Positions 11,835-23,389 of a stretch of 64,000 nucleotides of DNA are shown here, piece after piece; position 1 is the first letter of the stretch; the number at the start of each line of letters is the position of its first letter. The notes beneath the pieces are model-generated. The model was not told the DNA's origin, searched no databases, and saw only the letters and a program-made list of their open reading frames with translations. The DNA is taken from assembly GCA_010909165.1 (NCBI GenBank), contig VJWM01000287.1, positions 62,001 through 126,000 of the forward strand, read 5' to 3'. The stretch is from Anthoceros angustus. Taxonomy: Eukaryota > Streptophyta > Anthocerotopsida > Anthocerotales > Anthocerotaceae. Both the position numbers and the translations under genes were made by a program.

Positions 11835-12900
11835 TGAGGGCGGAGCTTAGTGAGGTCAAAGTCTTTTGTAGGCACATGTAGAAGTAGAGGAGACCACTGT
11901 TGTAATTGTCATCAAGAGCGATGGCAAAAAATATTTTTCTTTGTTTAATAATCAAAAAAGCAACATGTCGTCGAAAATGGCCTAAAAACCCCTCCGTCCT
12001 TACGGGTTAAACGCCTGATTTTAAGTCCCAACCAACGGCCACGCTGTTGGAGGCTGACCTCACTCTCAGCCTCGAGGCTCGGCTGCATTGAGGAGCGGGT
12101 CGTGTTGAGGCTTAGTTGCACGTAGTGGGGAGGGTTGTTTTGGAGGTCCAGTGGGGTCAACGAAGGCTTAGTGAAAAGCGTGTGGAGGCTTAGGTTGCGT
12201 ACAGTTCTTACACTTTTTCCACCTGGTTCCTGTTCTAAATGCCATGCTAACATTCAGTTGTATGGCTGCATACCTTCAGCCCTTCAGGGTCTACAAACAA
12301 GGGGACACCTTCGCTCTGCATTATTGCATACAGTTAGAACGCTTTTCCCCTTGTCCCGGCTCTAAATAGCAACCTAGGATTCCATTCCATGTAAGGTGCC
12401 AACCATAGCAACCACCTCCGAGGTAAATCCGAGGTAAGGTACTTCATCTCACAACAATCCTCTGCAGCAACAACAGCAGTTCGGCTCCACTTCTCACATT
12501 ACACAGCCGGCTTAAACAACGCAGTATACAGTTGTGTCAGCATGGATACCATCCCCAAGCCAACCAGTTGCAGGAAACGCTGCAACTCACAAACATCCAG
12601 CTTGGCCAGCTAAAACCCTATAACCTGGTGCCAGGAATCCGGAGCCTTCAAAGGTGCAGGGCAGGAACCAAGAGACTTGCATGATGGGATGTTCACCTGG
12701 GCCTGGCCATCATTGGAAGTTAAGACACCTGCCATTGGTCCCTATCCTTCGAGTTCCAAATGTTGGATGGACACAGTGGCCAGGTCCAAGGCCAGTCCTG
12801 GTTCGCATTTGTGGTCTTAGGAGTCAAGGAAACCTCCTATCCTTTGGCCAGCCCAGTGCTTGGCAGTTAGAATGGCTAGCTGCGCCGAAACCCTCATATC
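11835..12900. other. Intergenic, 3' flank of the U-box/SPRY gene
   Basis: No coding gene is seen. It includes an A/T-rich patch at 11,925-11,960. It lies downstream of the minus-strand U-box/SPRY gene, whose 3' untranslated region probably occupies the right end. Confidence 0.4.
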
Positions 12901-15128
12901 TTATGTCAACCCTATTGATTGACGAGCATGGGCGAAGAATTTGGTCCCACCTGCACCCTCCTCACATTCCACAACACGTCCCACTAGACTCCTTCGAAAA
13001 TCAGGAGCGAACATTTTTTCGAACTCAAACGTAAAAGGATGCTCCCCAAAGTTCACCCCCTTTCGGGAATCATATGGGCTAATCTTGTCGGAGCACACGG
13101 CCGGGTAAAGCTCAGTTCCCCATTCCAAGTGAGATGCACCAACAAGCAGCCACTTCAGCTGCCCGTTCCTTGTGAAGAACACTTCCTTGCTAGCCCGATT
13201 GATCCCAGCACCCATCACTTGATTGAGGACCCTCCTCGGAAAACTAAGCAACCCAGATTCATTCTCCTTGAGTTCGGCAACTGTGTCACAGCTCCAAAGC
13301 TCGGTCCTCGGACCACCTGGCACTGCAAAACCTAATCCAGGGTCGGATATACCTCCCGAGCCATACTCATAGAGAAGAGGATATTGCTGTCCTTGCAATG
13401 TGAAGCCAATGGACTGATATAACTCAGCATCTTGATTGTGCACCTCAAAGTAGTATCCAGGAAACACGCTGCCTTGGGACACTCTTATATTCCGCGGGCA
13501 AGGACTGTTACCAATGTAGGAACGAAAGGAGAATTGGCTAGGAAACCAGCCCTTAGCATTCTTCCCCTCCACATGATCCAGGGTGTTTAGGTGAGTAGGA
13601 GCCGCCCCATCCTCATCCTCCTCTGAACCAATATCATAGGCAGAGAATCATCATTCAGCTGTCCCAAGGGCTTCTACATCAATGATAGGGCATGTCAATG
13701 CACTGAGCATGTAGGGTCTCATGTTTGACATACCTGGGGCTGAGCTTCGTAGGACTTGCAGCAACTGAAGGATCTCATCACGCATTGTTATACACTCCTG
13801 GTCAGATCGGGCCCAATGCAAAACGTGGTCGAGCTTTTCCAGAGCATCCCCGTACTCACCTTTGCTGGCGTGCTCGAAGGCCTCCTCCCGGTGCCTCAGC
13901 CTACGGGCATGAAACACATCTTCCTGTCCCGGAAACATCCTAAACAACCGCGTTCGCACGTTGATGTCATCCAGCACAATGCCAAACTCTGGCAAGCTTT
14001 TATCAAACGGAGACACCACCATATGGTGATCGATGACAGTCCATCGGTCATACGTCCTTCCATCGCTGCATTTCACAGGATCGCACATCACCTCAGCTGT
14101 GATAGGATCCTCAAACCATCGATCTTCTGCATCAACATCCTGTGCAGAAGGCTCCCCTTCCTCCACCCTCCTATCCCTTCGCCCTTCCAGATTTGCCAAC
14201 ACCTACAGGTGTGCCGGAGAGACAGCATCAACACCAACCCTAAACATCACACCTCACCAACCCTTCAAACACTAAGGACAACAAATCCTCACATCTGCAA
14301 AGAACTTCTCCGTCTCCGAAGTCTGGGGCTCCGTGCTCCGGATTAGGGCAATGGCAGTGTCCAGGTTCATATTCCGATCCTGCAGCGCAACCACTCCGTC
14401 CAACACCGGTTGCAGCAGAGCCTTGAACTCGGCACGCAGATCCACTACGTTCGCATTGACCTGATGCACTTCATCCTTCCACTCCTTCTGAACAACAGCA
14501 GAATCTGCCAGGGCATCTCTCAAACCCCTTTGCACTAGGGACAGCTTGGCTCGGAACTCCTCCTGCTTGCTCTGCTCCTCGATCACCACATCGAAGATGA
14601 TGATCTGCAGCTTGGTCTGGAACGACGTGGCCAGCCCCTCCCTTGTCCTCTTCAACTTATCGTAGATGGTGCCCACGCTCCAAATAGACTTGATGAACCC
14701 ACGCTTGAGACACTCCCCCACATACTCCGCAGCCCTGTCCAAATCCTCCTTCAACGCCCCTGCTCCACCATGACAACAAGGCAGTCACCAACCGGGAACA
14801 TCTCTCCAGCCCAGATGTCATCCAGGGCCCAGACAAGCAGCAGCTGAACTTCCATACCAGCGGCCCACAGAGCGCTGTTGCTCCGAGGAGTCCTATTCTT
14901 GAGCGTGACCAGGTCCAGGTTGAGGTTGGTGATGAAGAGACTGAGCTCCCGGACAATCTCGTCGTTGTTGCGCTTCCTCAAGCACACTTCCTTCACATTC
15001 CACAGAGCCTCCAGCAAGGTGTAGCCGGCCCCTAACGCGGCCGAGATAGGCTCCACCATAGCCACAAGATTCGCGCCAAACCCAGCGCTCAGATTGGAAG
15101 TGGCCCTACCCGATAATACATCTTGCAT
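12901..15128 (-). CDS. Helical-bundle / U-box / SPRY protein (TRIM-like E3 ligase candidate)
   Basis: Four exons, 15128-14858, 14759-14293, 14202-13734 and 13622-12901, all with GT-AG introns (donors GTATGG, GTGAGG and GTATGT). They sum to 1929 nt, exactly 643 codons including the stop. Residues about 24-230 are helical: 'MVEPISAALGAGYTLLEAL' followed by a long coiled stretch, resembling four-helix MLKL-N/RPW8-type bundles. Residues about 275-345 form a U-box (WFEDPITAEVMCDPV...GRTYDR), the E2-binding fold of E3 ubiquitin ligases; its second half is divergent. A TPR-like helical hairpin follows (about 345-400), then an acidic linker (EEDEDG). Residues about 430-615 form a SPRY domain (EVFFTRNG ... 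ELYPAV ... VNFGEHPFTF). The architecture parallels animal TRIM proteins: E3 module, coil, SPRY. Two in-frame TGA codons at about 13,651-13,656 fall inside the third intron, so they do not truncate the product. The function is inferred only from domains. Confidence 0.82.
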
Positions 15129-15199
15129 CCTCCTCGACGGCCCCGTTCACCAACCTCCAACTCCGGATCCCTCTCTAATCATGGTAGCCCCACAACACA

Positions 15200-15448
15200 A
15201 TGGATGAGGAAGGCCGTCGGGAAAGGATTCGCTCATTCCTTGTCGCCCAAATCTCGAAAAAGGACCGCACCGTTGACCTCCAACACAAGTCAACGCCTGT
15301 TTACGTCACCGTGACATTCGCATACAGTAAGGACGCGCTCTGGACTCAAAGCTTTCCCGATACGCGCTCAGATGCTCTACCCAAGCTGTCTCAACGAGCG
15401 CTTTCTCAAATTCCAGAGCTCATCTTGCAGCTGTATCCTCACTTGTAA
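15200..15448 (+). CDS. Possible small ORF divergent from the U-box gene
   Basis: An 82-codon open frame starts with ATG 71 bp from the start codon of the divergent U-box/SPRY gene (MDEEGRRERIRSFLVAQISK...). No domain is recognised and there is no signal peptide. It could be a first exon of an untraced gene, or chance coding on the promoter strand. Spacing and balanced composition are the only support. Confidence 0.2.
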   Translation: MDEEGRRERIRSFLVAQISKKDRTVDLQHKSTPVYVTVTFAYSKDALWTQSFPDTRSDALPKLSQRALSQIPELILQLYPHL

Positions 15449-15648
15449 TTGCTGCAGATGATGTCACACAACGATAGAGTGTCTCCAATTTATCCCCCTT
15501 TCTACCCTCAACACTCCAGGCCTGGACAGTGGATACCACAGCCTGCTGCCAGCCAACGTTCACAAGGCGTGAATTCGTTGGGATATTACCTACTACGGAT
15601 TCTTGAGACTTCAGATACTTCTTGAGATCCTTGAGCAGAAGAAATCCA

Positions 15649-15729
15649 TCAGGGACAGAAGATGACATTGTAGTTGGTGCCGTGGGGGCAAGTGAAGGTG
15701 GAGGTGGCATCGTCGTAGTTGTAGCTGTA
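15649..15729 (-). pseudogene. Untranslated C-terminal part of the thaumatin-like gene
   Basis: Directly after the TAA and in the same frame, 26 further codons match the conserved end of thaumatin-like proteins (YSYNYDDATSTFTCP, then a final FCP and TGA at 15651-15649). Two cysteines that normally form disulfides lie here. Only a single codon interrupts an otherwise complete gene. Confidence 0.75.
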
Positions 15730-16287
15730 TTAGGAGGGGCAGGCGGCCTTGAACAGGCGGGTGCCGTTCGAGGGGCCTTGGCCGGCGATGCCGTCGGTGT
15801 TGATGCAGAAGAGCGCCCCGGAGGGCAGGCTCAGCAGCTGGTTGTTGGCGCCGCAGAAGGATCGGATGTCGGAGATGGAGCAGGAAGGTGCGCCGCAGCT
15901 GCTGGCGACGGGCTGGATCTTGAGGCCGATGGTGTAGGTGTTCACGTCGCTGACATCGTAGAAGTCGGTGGGGCTGGCCAGGTTGAATTCCGCCAGATCG
16001 GCCAGGTTTTTGTCGTTGGCGGCGGCAGGGTTCCCCCCGGGCGCCACGCACTGCCCTCGCACTGACGCCCACACGGTGGCCAACGGCCAGCTGCAGGCGG
16101 AGCCGAAGTCCAGGGTCTGCGACTGACCTGCGGCCAGCTGGAACTGCGCGATAGGGTCGGCCCTGGATTGCGCGCAGCTGGTGACGGGGTAGGGGCAGTG
16201 GTTCTGTATCTGCAGGTAGCACCCTGCATTTTCATCCACCATCCCACACAAACAAACAAACAAACACGTTAGAACGTTTGTGCGCAC
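15730..16287 (-). CDS. Thaumatin-like protein, truncated by an in-frame stop
   Basis: The product is a thaumatin-like (PR-5 family) secreted protein, typically disulfide-rich and extracellular, often induced by stress or pathogens. The mature part begins CYLQIQNHCPYPVTSC and includes SQTLDFGSACSWPLATVW, the family signature-like TDFYDVSDVNTYTI, and Cys-rich SCGAPSCSI and LFCINTDG. The open frame stops at TAA (15732-15730), where relatives read through CPxAYSY. Two start models exist. One is an in-frame ATG at 16287 with a short hydrophobic leader (VLTCLFVCLCG). The other is an upstream exon from ATG 16496 encoding a clear signal peptide (AAWVLLWALVA), joined near the acceptor at 16225/16224; I could not find a donor in matching phase for the latter. 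Family identity is firm; gene completeness is not. Confidence 0.72.
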   Translation of the reverse strand: MRTNVLTCLFVCLCGMVDENAGCYLQIQNHCPYPVTSCAQSRADPIAQFQLAAGQSQTLDFGSACSWPLATVWASVRGQCVAPGGNPAAANDKNLADLAEFNLASPTDFYDVSDVNTYTIGLKIQPVASSCGAPSCSISDIRSFCGANNQLLSLPSGALFCINTDGIAGQGPSNGTRLFKAACPS

Positions 16288-16499
16288 AAGTTTTAGTCAA
16301 TCCTCTGGAGTTCAGGATCAAAACTAATTATCAATGCTTCATCAATCTGCGGGAAGCAAGTAGTCGATGCAATGCAGAGTCACACGGACCTTAGATAATT
16401 GTGGGATGCATCTTGCACGGCGGCCATCAGGTTGCTGGTTGCCACCAGCGCCCACAGAAGAACCCACGCTGCATTGGAATTAGATCCGAAGGCCATGTC

Positions 16500-18585
16500 G
16501 TAGTAGAATCAGATAGGTCTATGGCAGTATGTGCAAGAGTCCAGAGCATGCGCTGTAAGCTGGGCGATCCCATAATCGGCAGTGGAGATGAGGGCTGAAA
16601 ATTCCAAGACGGTGTGATGCTATATGGGCGCTACGGTGAATGGGCGGCGGCGACTGGTTAAAAGAAATAAAAATTACTATTACAAGTAAACAGAAATTAT
16701 TATTTGTAACTCTAGTTGCCTAGCATAAATGAGCTAAAGGGCTTTGTTCTAGTCACTTGTATGTTCTCTTGTTTAATATAATATATTTATTTATTCTCAA
16801 GAGCAGCCAAATTATTAGGAGCACCTTTAGACTTACGAGGTTTCATAACCTTACTATATAACCTTACTATATAGCCGCAAGATTTCATGAACAACAGGCT
16901 ACAAAAAGAGCCCAACATGAATCGCATGTGAAACTTCCAAAGCTGAAAGTTTTCACCAATAAATTTAAGGTGTTGTACCATAAAACACCTTGCCACCTCA
17001 TGAATCATGATCACAATCTACATTAGCCATGTGTGATAAAAATAGCACAAAATCATATCCAACTTGAAGCATGACAACAACCCTCCTCACGATTGGCATG
17101 CAATACCCTAATTATATAAAGATCACAACGCATCAGCACTACTGCTTGCATAACACATCAGGCATCAGCACCACTGTTTGGCATATCATATCAAAGGCCC
17201 AAAAAATCAACTATAAAATATCAACATCAACACTAACACATCATCACATACATCAGTTTCTCGCTGGCAGAAAACATAGTCATCAACATTGTTATAATTC
17301 AGCTAACATGACAAGTCTACACTTAATTAGCTCTTACAATGTTGATTACAACAACAATTTGGACTGACAATCCTGAAGATATCGATAAGTGTCGTTTTCA
17401 ATATCATTTGAAGCAACATATTACTATATTCAGCCAATTGAGAGTCTTAACAAGGTCTCCTAAGAAGTGGAGACGTGCTCCACTTTTTAGAGACTGAGGT
17501 CGTTTATATTGGCCAAATTTGACCTGTAAAATGAAAACGAAACCCTTTTTTGAGGGTTTTTCCAAAAAAAAAAAAGGGCCCAATAACACACTTTTCGAAG
17601 GACCTAACATTGTGAAAAGCACCTTTTCCAAGTTTCTCATGCCTTAGGACCACACTCGGAATGATCCAGGATTGAACCTCGTTTGGAAAAAAACCCTATT
17701 TTTCACATTTTTTGAGCGGATTTCAACCAAAGCAGACAGATTTTTTGAATCGGCACATTTGTAGCATTAGTAATGAATACAAGCCTCGTTGCAAACCCCG
17801 CACATGACCAACATTAATGACACAAGGCTATTTTATAGATTGGTTGTGGCAAGCCGAATACGCTGCCGATGCTATGTATAAAAAATCGTGTTCCAAGGAA
17901 ACGGAATAGATATGAGTAAAAATATCATATAATTTCAAAAGTACATATCACCATGTATACATTCGGAATCTTATGTCAAAGTAAATGAAAAATAAATGGG
18001 AAGTAATAGGTTCAGAATCATGCAAGACCGGTTGTCCAAAGGTCACTTCCTTTCCTTTCAAAAAGGCTTCATAAGCCATTTATGAATTACTGTCCTTCAC
18101 ACTGTCTACGTGGATGTCTGAAAAACAGTCGGTGCCATTGCTCATGACATACACGTATCCAAAATCTGGGGATGGAGCCCCCCGATCACAGCCTCAACTC
18201 AGTCCCACATAACTTAAAATAACCGATGATGGAGCTCCCTGAGCTCAGCCTCAACTCAGTCACACATAACTTAGAAAGTAACTATGTAAATAAAAGACCA
18301 AAATGCCTATGTCACAGGTACTAAACCAAAACCTTGCCGACTATCCTGATCTATGTTGTACACCTCCCCTTGCTGAACGCCGAGACCTACATAGAACATC
18401 ATACATTGTCAGCAGCAGCATACACAAGAGAAAGGGCAGAAGCATACAAAGGCATCAAGAGGAGCATACAAAAGCAGCATGCCCATGGGTCATGTTCCCT
18501 GTGGCTCAATCTTGACGGAAGCACCCTCCACTGCTGCCAAAGCTTTGGCAGCACATTCTGCTGCTGCCATCACTAGGGCCAGATC
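16500..18585. other. AT-rich intergenic DNA separating genic and repeat regions
   Basis: No gene recognised. Contains T/A homopolymer runs (e.g. about 17,560-17,575) and scattered short open frames without domains. Two similar short segments ending 'cagcctcaactcagtc' lie about 60 bp apart at 18,170-18,265. Confidence 0.45.
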
Positions 18586-18589
18586 CCTC

Positions 18590-20445
18590 TGCCGCCTTCT
18601 CACAGACCACACTAAAAGCACAGGCACTGCTCTCCCTCAAATGCTGGTAGAGGCAAAAGTCGTGGTAGGAGTGTCCACAAGGAAGGAATGAAAAGTTATG
18701 TGCCCCATACCACCTTCACAAGGCCACTTCAAGTGGTCAGCTTCTACTTCACCCACATGCACTTGATTAAGCATCCACTTCAACCTAGACCACTACAAAC
18801 TGGCACCATGACATCTGCCTCCACTTGAACAGTGCCAGTGGAAGGTGCTCCACTGCACCATAACCAGTGCAGCTCCATAATTATCACTATCACGTGGAAG
18901 GTGCTCCAAAGCACCATAATCAGTGCATCACCATAACTACCACCTCACTTGGAGCACCATCCACTTGGAGCACACCGCACTATCACGACACGTACTAGTG
19001 GCCCACAACAAAGCACCATCCACTTGAATGATCGCACTATCATAGAACACGATACCATCGGTCCGGATCACCACCATCCACATTCGGACCGACCACCACA
19101 GTACGACACCATAAAAGACTGGTAGCACAACAAAGCAATGTGTCATACGCCTCTGTCAAGATAGTAATCGTATACATGGTGTACTATGCATTTATCCAAA
19201 ATTAGGATTCGACCATTGATAAGAAAGAGGTGACCAAACTTCATCACGCAACATACCGTACATAAGGGATGTATTCACCTTCAACTCCCAGACCTCTACC
19301 AAGCGGGCTTCAATCCAAGTGGTGGCCAAAGAGGCCCCTGGTCGCCTCATCAAGGAAGATAGTTCACGGTGTGCCGCTATGTCTTGCTCATGCCGCGCCA
19401 CCCCTTTTCTCCATATCTCCACAGACTTAGCCGTGTGTGCTCACGCTATGGCAAGTTCAGACACCAAGCTCTCCTCCTTTTCTCCAAAGAACTAATCTTG
19501 GTTGTCTTCACTTCTTGACCGGTTGACGCAGCCTCATACTTCCAAGGCCGCCTAACCCTTTTTCAGCTTGTCAACTTCCTCATGCACCTCCAAGAGAACT
19601 TTCTCTTTATGCTTCACCCGCCTCAGAATAACTACAAGATCCTCTAGAGAACCTTCCGTGAAGGTGCCATGACGTCTAAACATAGGCCAAGTCCTAGACT
19701 TGCTCGTGGCCACACACCCCACCGTCTCTGTATGAATTGCGCAACCTCATCATGAGAAGTTGACTCCACCGGATCTTTGGTCGCAGCAGTTTCCACCATG
19801 GCTTGCTTTGTTTCAAGCTCTTCCGTCCCGGATGGGCTTCACGCTCGAATCTCTTCATCAAGAGGCTAGCACCTTGGACTCTCGAGCATGAGAGCGTGTC
19901 CGCTGGCTATTACTCTCCTCGCCAGAAGGTCCCTCTCGCTTGACCGCCATCCACAAACATATGTACCTCAACTTCGTTGTCCTCCACAAGAACATCCTCG
20001 GCACGCATCTTCTTTTGTTGTTTCGCTTCAACCACACCCGCCTCAAGTGCCTTTGTCTTGTCATAAGTGAACCACCAATGGAAACACCTTTCAACTTCTC
20101 CACAAGCACTCCAAGTGCCATCTTCCGAGGAATGAACTTCTTCCCTCGAGGGCCGCCCGACACACAATAACACAAATCATCAATGCTTTCCCACTGCTAC
20201 TGGAAATCACCTTGCAACTTGCAACACGTTCCGAGACCACTTGAATCCTTCTGCTCTTCCCAGCTATCGGCCCAAACACACTAACGATGAACTCGTCACC
20301 CCAATAAGATCTTTCGTAATATCGTATGAAATGTCCCTAACGTTGAAACCAAAGACTACGGAGTGTGCCATCTTCTTCTTTCCACATATCTCAAAGCTTT
20401 CCTTACTTCTTGACATGTTCGGTCCTTTCACGCACCTCCGCCTTC
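18590..20445. repeat. Direct tandem duplication, copy 1 (about 1.84 kb)
   Basis: This block is nearly identical to 20,446-22,285. The shared landmark 'cgtggtaggagtgtccacaa' is at 18,661 and 20,502; 'atgagagcgtgtccgctggc' is at 19,888 and 21,721. On the minus strand both copies keep pieces of an unidentified element ORF (for example RKMALGVLVEKLKGVSIGG and KKMAHSVVFGFNVRDISYD), with no domain I can name. Copy 1 often has CAGTG where copy 2 has CG. Confidence 0.85.
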
Positions 20446-22285
20446 TCACGACCACACTAAAGCATGTGCACGCCTCCTCAAATGCCGGTAGAGGCAAAAG
20501 TCGTGGTAGGAGTGTCCACAAGGAAGGAATGAAAAGTTATGTGCCCCATACCACCTTCACAAGGCCACTTCAAGTGGTCACTTCTACTTCACCCACATGC
20601 ACTTGATTAAGCATCCACTTCAACCTAGACCACTACAAACCGGCACCATGACATCCGCCTCCAACCCGATCCACCACAAGGAAGGTGCTCCACCGCACCA
20701 TAACCGCAGGCCCATAATTATCACTATCACGTGGAAGGTGCTCCAAAGCACCATAATCGGCATCACCATAACTACCACCTCACTTGAGCACCATCCACTT
20801 GGAGCACACCGCACTATCACGTAACACGCCTAGTGGCCCACAACAAGACCATCCACTTGAAATGCGCACTATCATAGAACACGATACCATCGGGTCCGAT
20901 CACCACCATCCACATTCGGATGACCACCACAAGACGACACCATAAAAGACCTGGTAGCACAACAAAGCAATGTGCATAGTACCTGTTCTCTCAAGATGCA
21001 GTAATCGTATACATGGTGTACTATGCATTTATCCAAAATTAGGATTCGACCATTGATAAGAAAGAGGTGACCAAACTTCATCACGCAACATACCCGTACA
21101 TAAGGGATGTATTCGCCTTCAACTCCCAGACCTCTACCAAGCGGGCTTCAATCCAAGTGGCCAAAGAGGCCCCTGCTGGTCGCCTCATCAAGGAAGATAG
21201 TTCACGGTGTGCCGCTATGTCTTGCTCATGCCGCGCCACCCCTTTTCTCCATATCTCCACAGACTCCTTAGTGCAGCCGCCAAGTGGCAAGTTCTACACC
21301 AAGCTCTCCTCCTTTTCTCCAAAGAACTAATCTTGGTTGTCTTCACTTCTTGACCGGTTGACGCAGCCTCATACTTCCAAGGCCGCCTAACCCTTTTTCA
21401 GCTTGTCAACTTCCTCATGCACCTCCAAGAGAACTTTCTTTATGCTTCACCCGCCTCAGAATAACTACAAGATCCTCTAGAGAACCTTCCGTGAAGGTGC
21501 CATGACGCCTAAACATAGGCCAAGTCCTAGACTTGCTCGTGGCCACACACCCCACCGTCTCTGTATGAATTGCGCAACCTCATCATGAGAAGTTGACTCC
21601 ACCGGATCTTTGGTCGCAGCAGTTTCCACCATGGCTTGCTTTGTTTCAAGCTCTTCCGTCCCGGATGGGCTTCACGCTCGAATCTCTTCATCAAGAGGCT
21701 AGCACCTTGGACTCTCGAGCATGAGAGCGTGTCCGCTGGCTATTACTCTCCTCGCCAGAAGGTCCCTCTCGCTTGACCGCCATCCACAAACATATGTACC
21801 TCAACTTCGTTGTCCTCCACAAGAACATCCTCGGCACGCATCTTCTTTTGTTGTTTCGCTTCAACCACACCCCGCCTCAAGTGCCTTTGTCTTGTCATAA
21901 GTGAACCACCAATGGAAACACCTTTCAACTTCTCCACAAGCACTCCAAGTGCCATCTTCCGAGGAATGAACTTCTTCCTCGAGGGCCGCCCGACACACAA
22001 TAACACAAATCATCAATGCTTTCCCACTGCTACTGGAAATCACCTTGCAACTTGCAACACGTTCCGAGACCACTTGAATCCTTCTGCTCTTCCCAGCTAT
22101 CGGCCCAAACACACTAACGATGAACTCGTCACCCCAATAAGATCTTTCGTAATATCGTATGAAATGTCCCTAACGTTGAAACCAAAGACTACGGAGTGTG
22201 CCATCTTCTTCTTTCCACATATCTCAAAGCTTTCCTTACTTCTTGACATGTTCGGTCCTTTCACGCACCTCCGCCTTCTTCCTCG
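20446..22285. repeat. Direct tandem duplication, copy 2 (about 1.84 kb)
   Basis: Second copy of the preceding block. Between 20,660 and 20,950 it differs from copy 1 by many 1-4 bp losses (for example 'ccataatcggcatcacc' here against 'ccataatcagtgcatcacc' at about 18,918). Elsewhere it is almost identical. The longest minus-strand open piece is 22,006-21,743. Confidence 0.85.
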
Positions 22286-22589
22286 CCTTCCTCGAAACAA
22301 ACTCAGCTCCTCTTCAAAGTCACCATATTGTTAACTCGCCAACTCGCGAAAGCGAAAACAGAAAGCGCTAACCAGCAGATGGATTGGATCAAATCCATGA
22401 AAACCGAAAACAACCATAACAGAAAACATCCTTCCATCTTTCACTCCCTTCTCTCCAAAGAACCACCACCAACATCCCTTCACCGCCACTTCTTTCTCCA
22501 ATAAAGAGGTCCATCCTGTGCCCGTGGTGTCCATCTCACCAAAGCCACCACATCGCTAGCCTCCAACCCGATCCACCACAAGGAGGACC

Positions 22590-22875
22590 ATGACTCAAAG
22601 AACTCACACTCCAAAGACACCTCGACTCACACCTCCACCATTGGCACACCACAAACTCCGCACAACTCCAACTCCGCACACCTCCAACTCCGACACCTCC
22701 AACCCCAAGACACCTCCTACTCCCAAGACACCTCCAACTCCGCACACCTCCAACTCCAGCACACCTCCAACTCCGGCACACCTCCTACTCCGGCACACCT
22801 CCTACTCCGACACACCTCCAACCCCAGCACACCTCCAACCCCAGCACACCTCCAACCCCAGCACACCCAACTTCC
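22590..22875. repeat. C-rich minisatellite
   Basis: Irregular short repeats built from 'cacctccaactccg', 'cacctcctactccg' and 'cacctccaaccccag'. Each unit is about 14-16 bp, drifting in sequence along the array. A shorter C-rich array of related style occurs at about 36,890-37,080, so both may belong to ends of related elements. Confidence 0.8.
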
Positions 22876-23389
22876 ATATTGCCACTCTGGCTCCTCCCAA
22901 TTCACCACAAGAGGGGCGACCACACAGCCTGCATCATCCCAAACAGCCTCCACTCCATGATTACAGACTGGCCTTCACTCTACAAACATGATAATATTTG
23001 AAGGGGCTCAATGTACAAAGCCGCTTCCCACAGAAAAGAAGCCGCTTCTGTTATTTCTCTACAGTAACCAAAACAGCGGATTATGTGTGTGGTTGGAAGG
23101 GGAAGGTGATTGGTGGGTAGAGTGTACCATGCAAACGTTTTCGACACCGGTGGATAGGATCGGCACGCATGCCGCCGGCCCTTATCCACCACCGTCCTAA
23201 CGTACACGGATTATGGCGACCTCGAAAACAATGTTTTTAATGCATGCTGCGAGAAGTAAAGCAGAGGTCGGCGCCGGCATGACGGCGACTACTCTCCGAT
23301 TATAATGTTCCACACATGTCTATGGCTTAAGAGAGCTGGACTGATCGAACCTAAGGACAATGGTCATCCATGCCGGTTTGAGTATCTCG

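Noticed and set aside
13651-13656. Two tandem TGA codons as the end of the U-box protein
   Set aside because: A strong donor (CAG/GTATGT at 13,733) and acceptor (TTCAG at 13,623) place them in an intron, and total exon length is then an exact multiple of three joining to the SPRY domain.
13756-14346. Plus-strand 196-codon open frame
   Set aside because: Antisense to the U-box exon and its intron, with no domain similarity.
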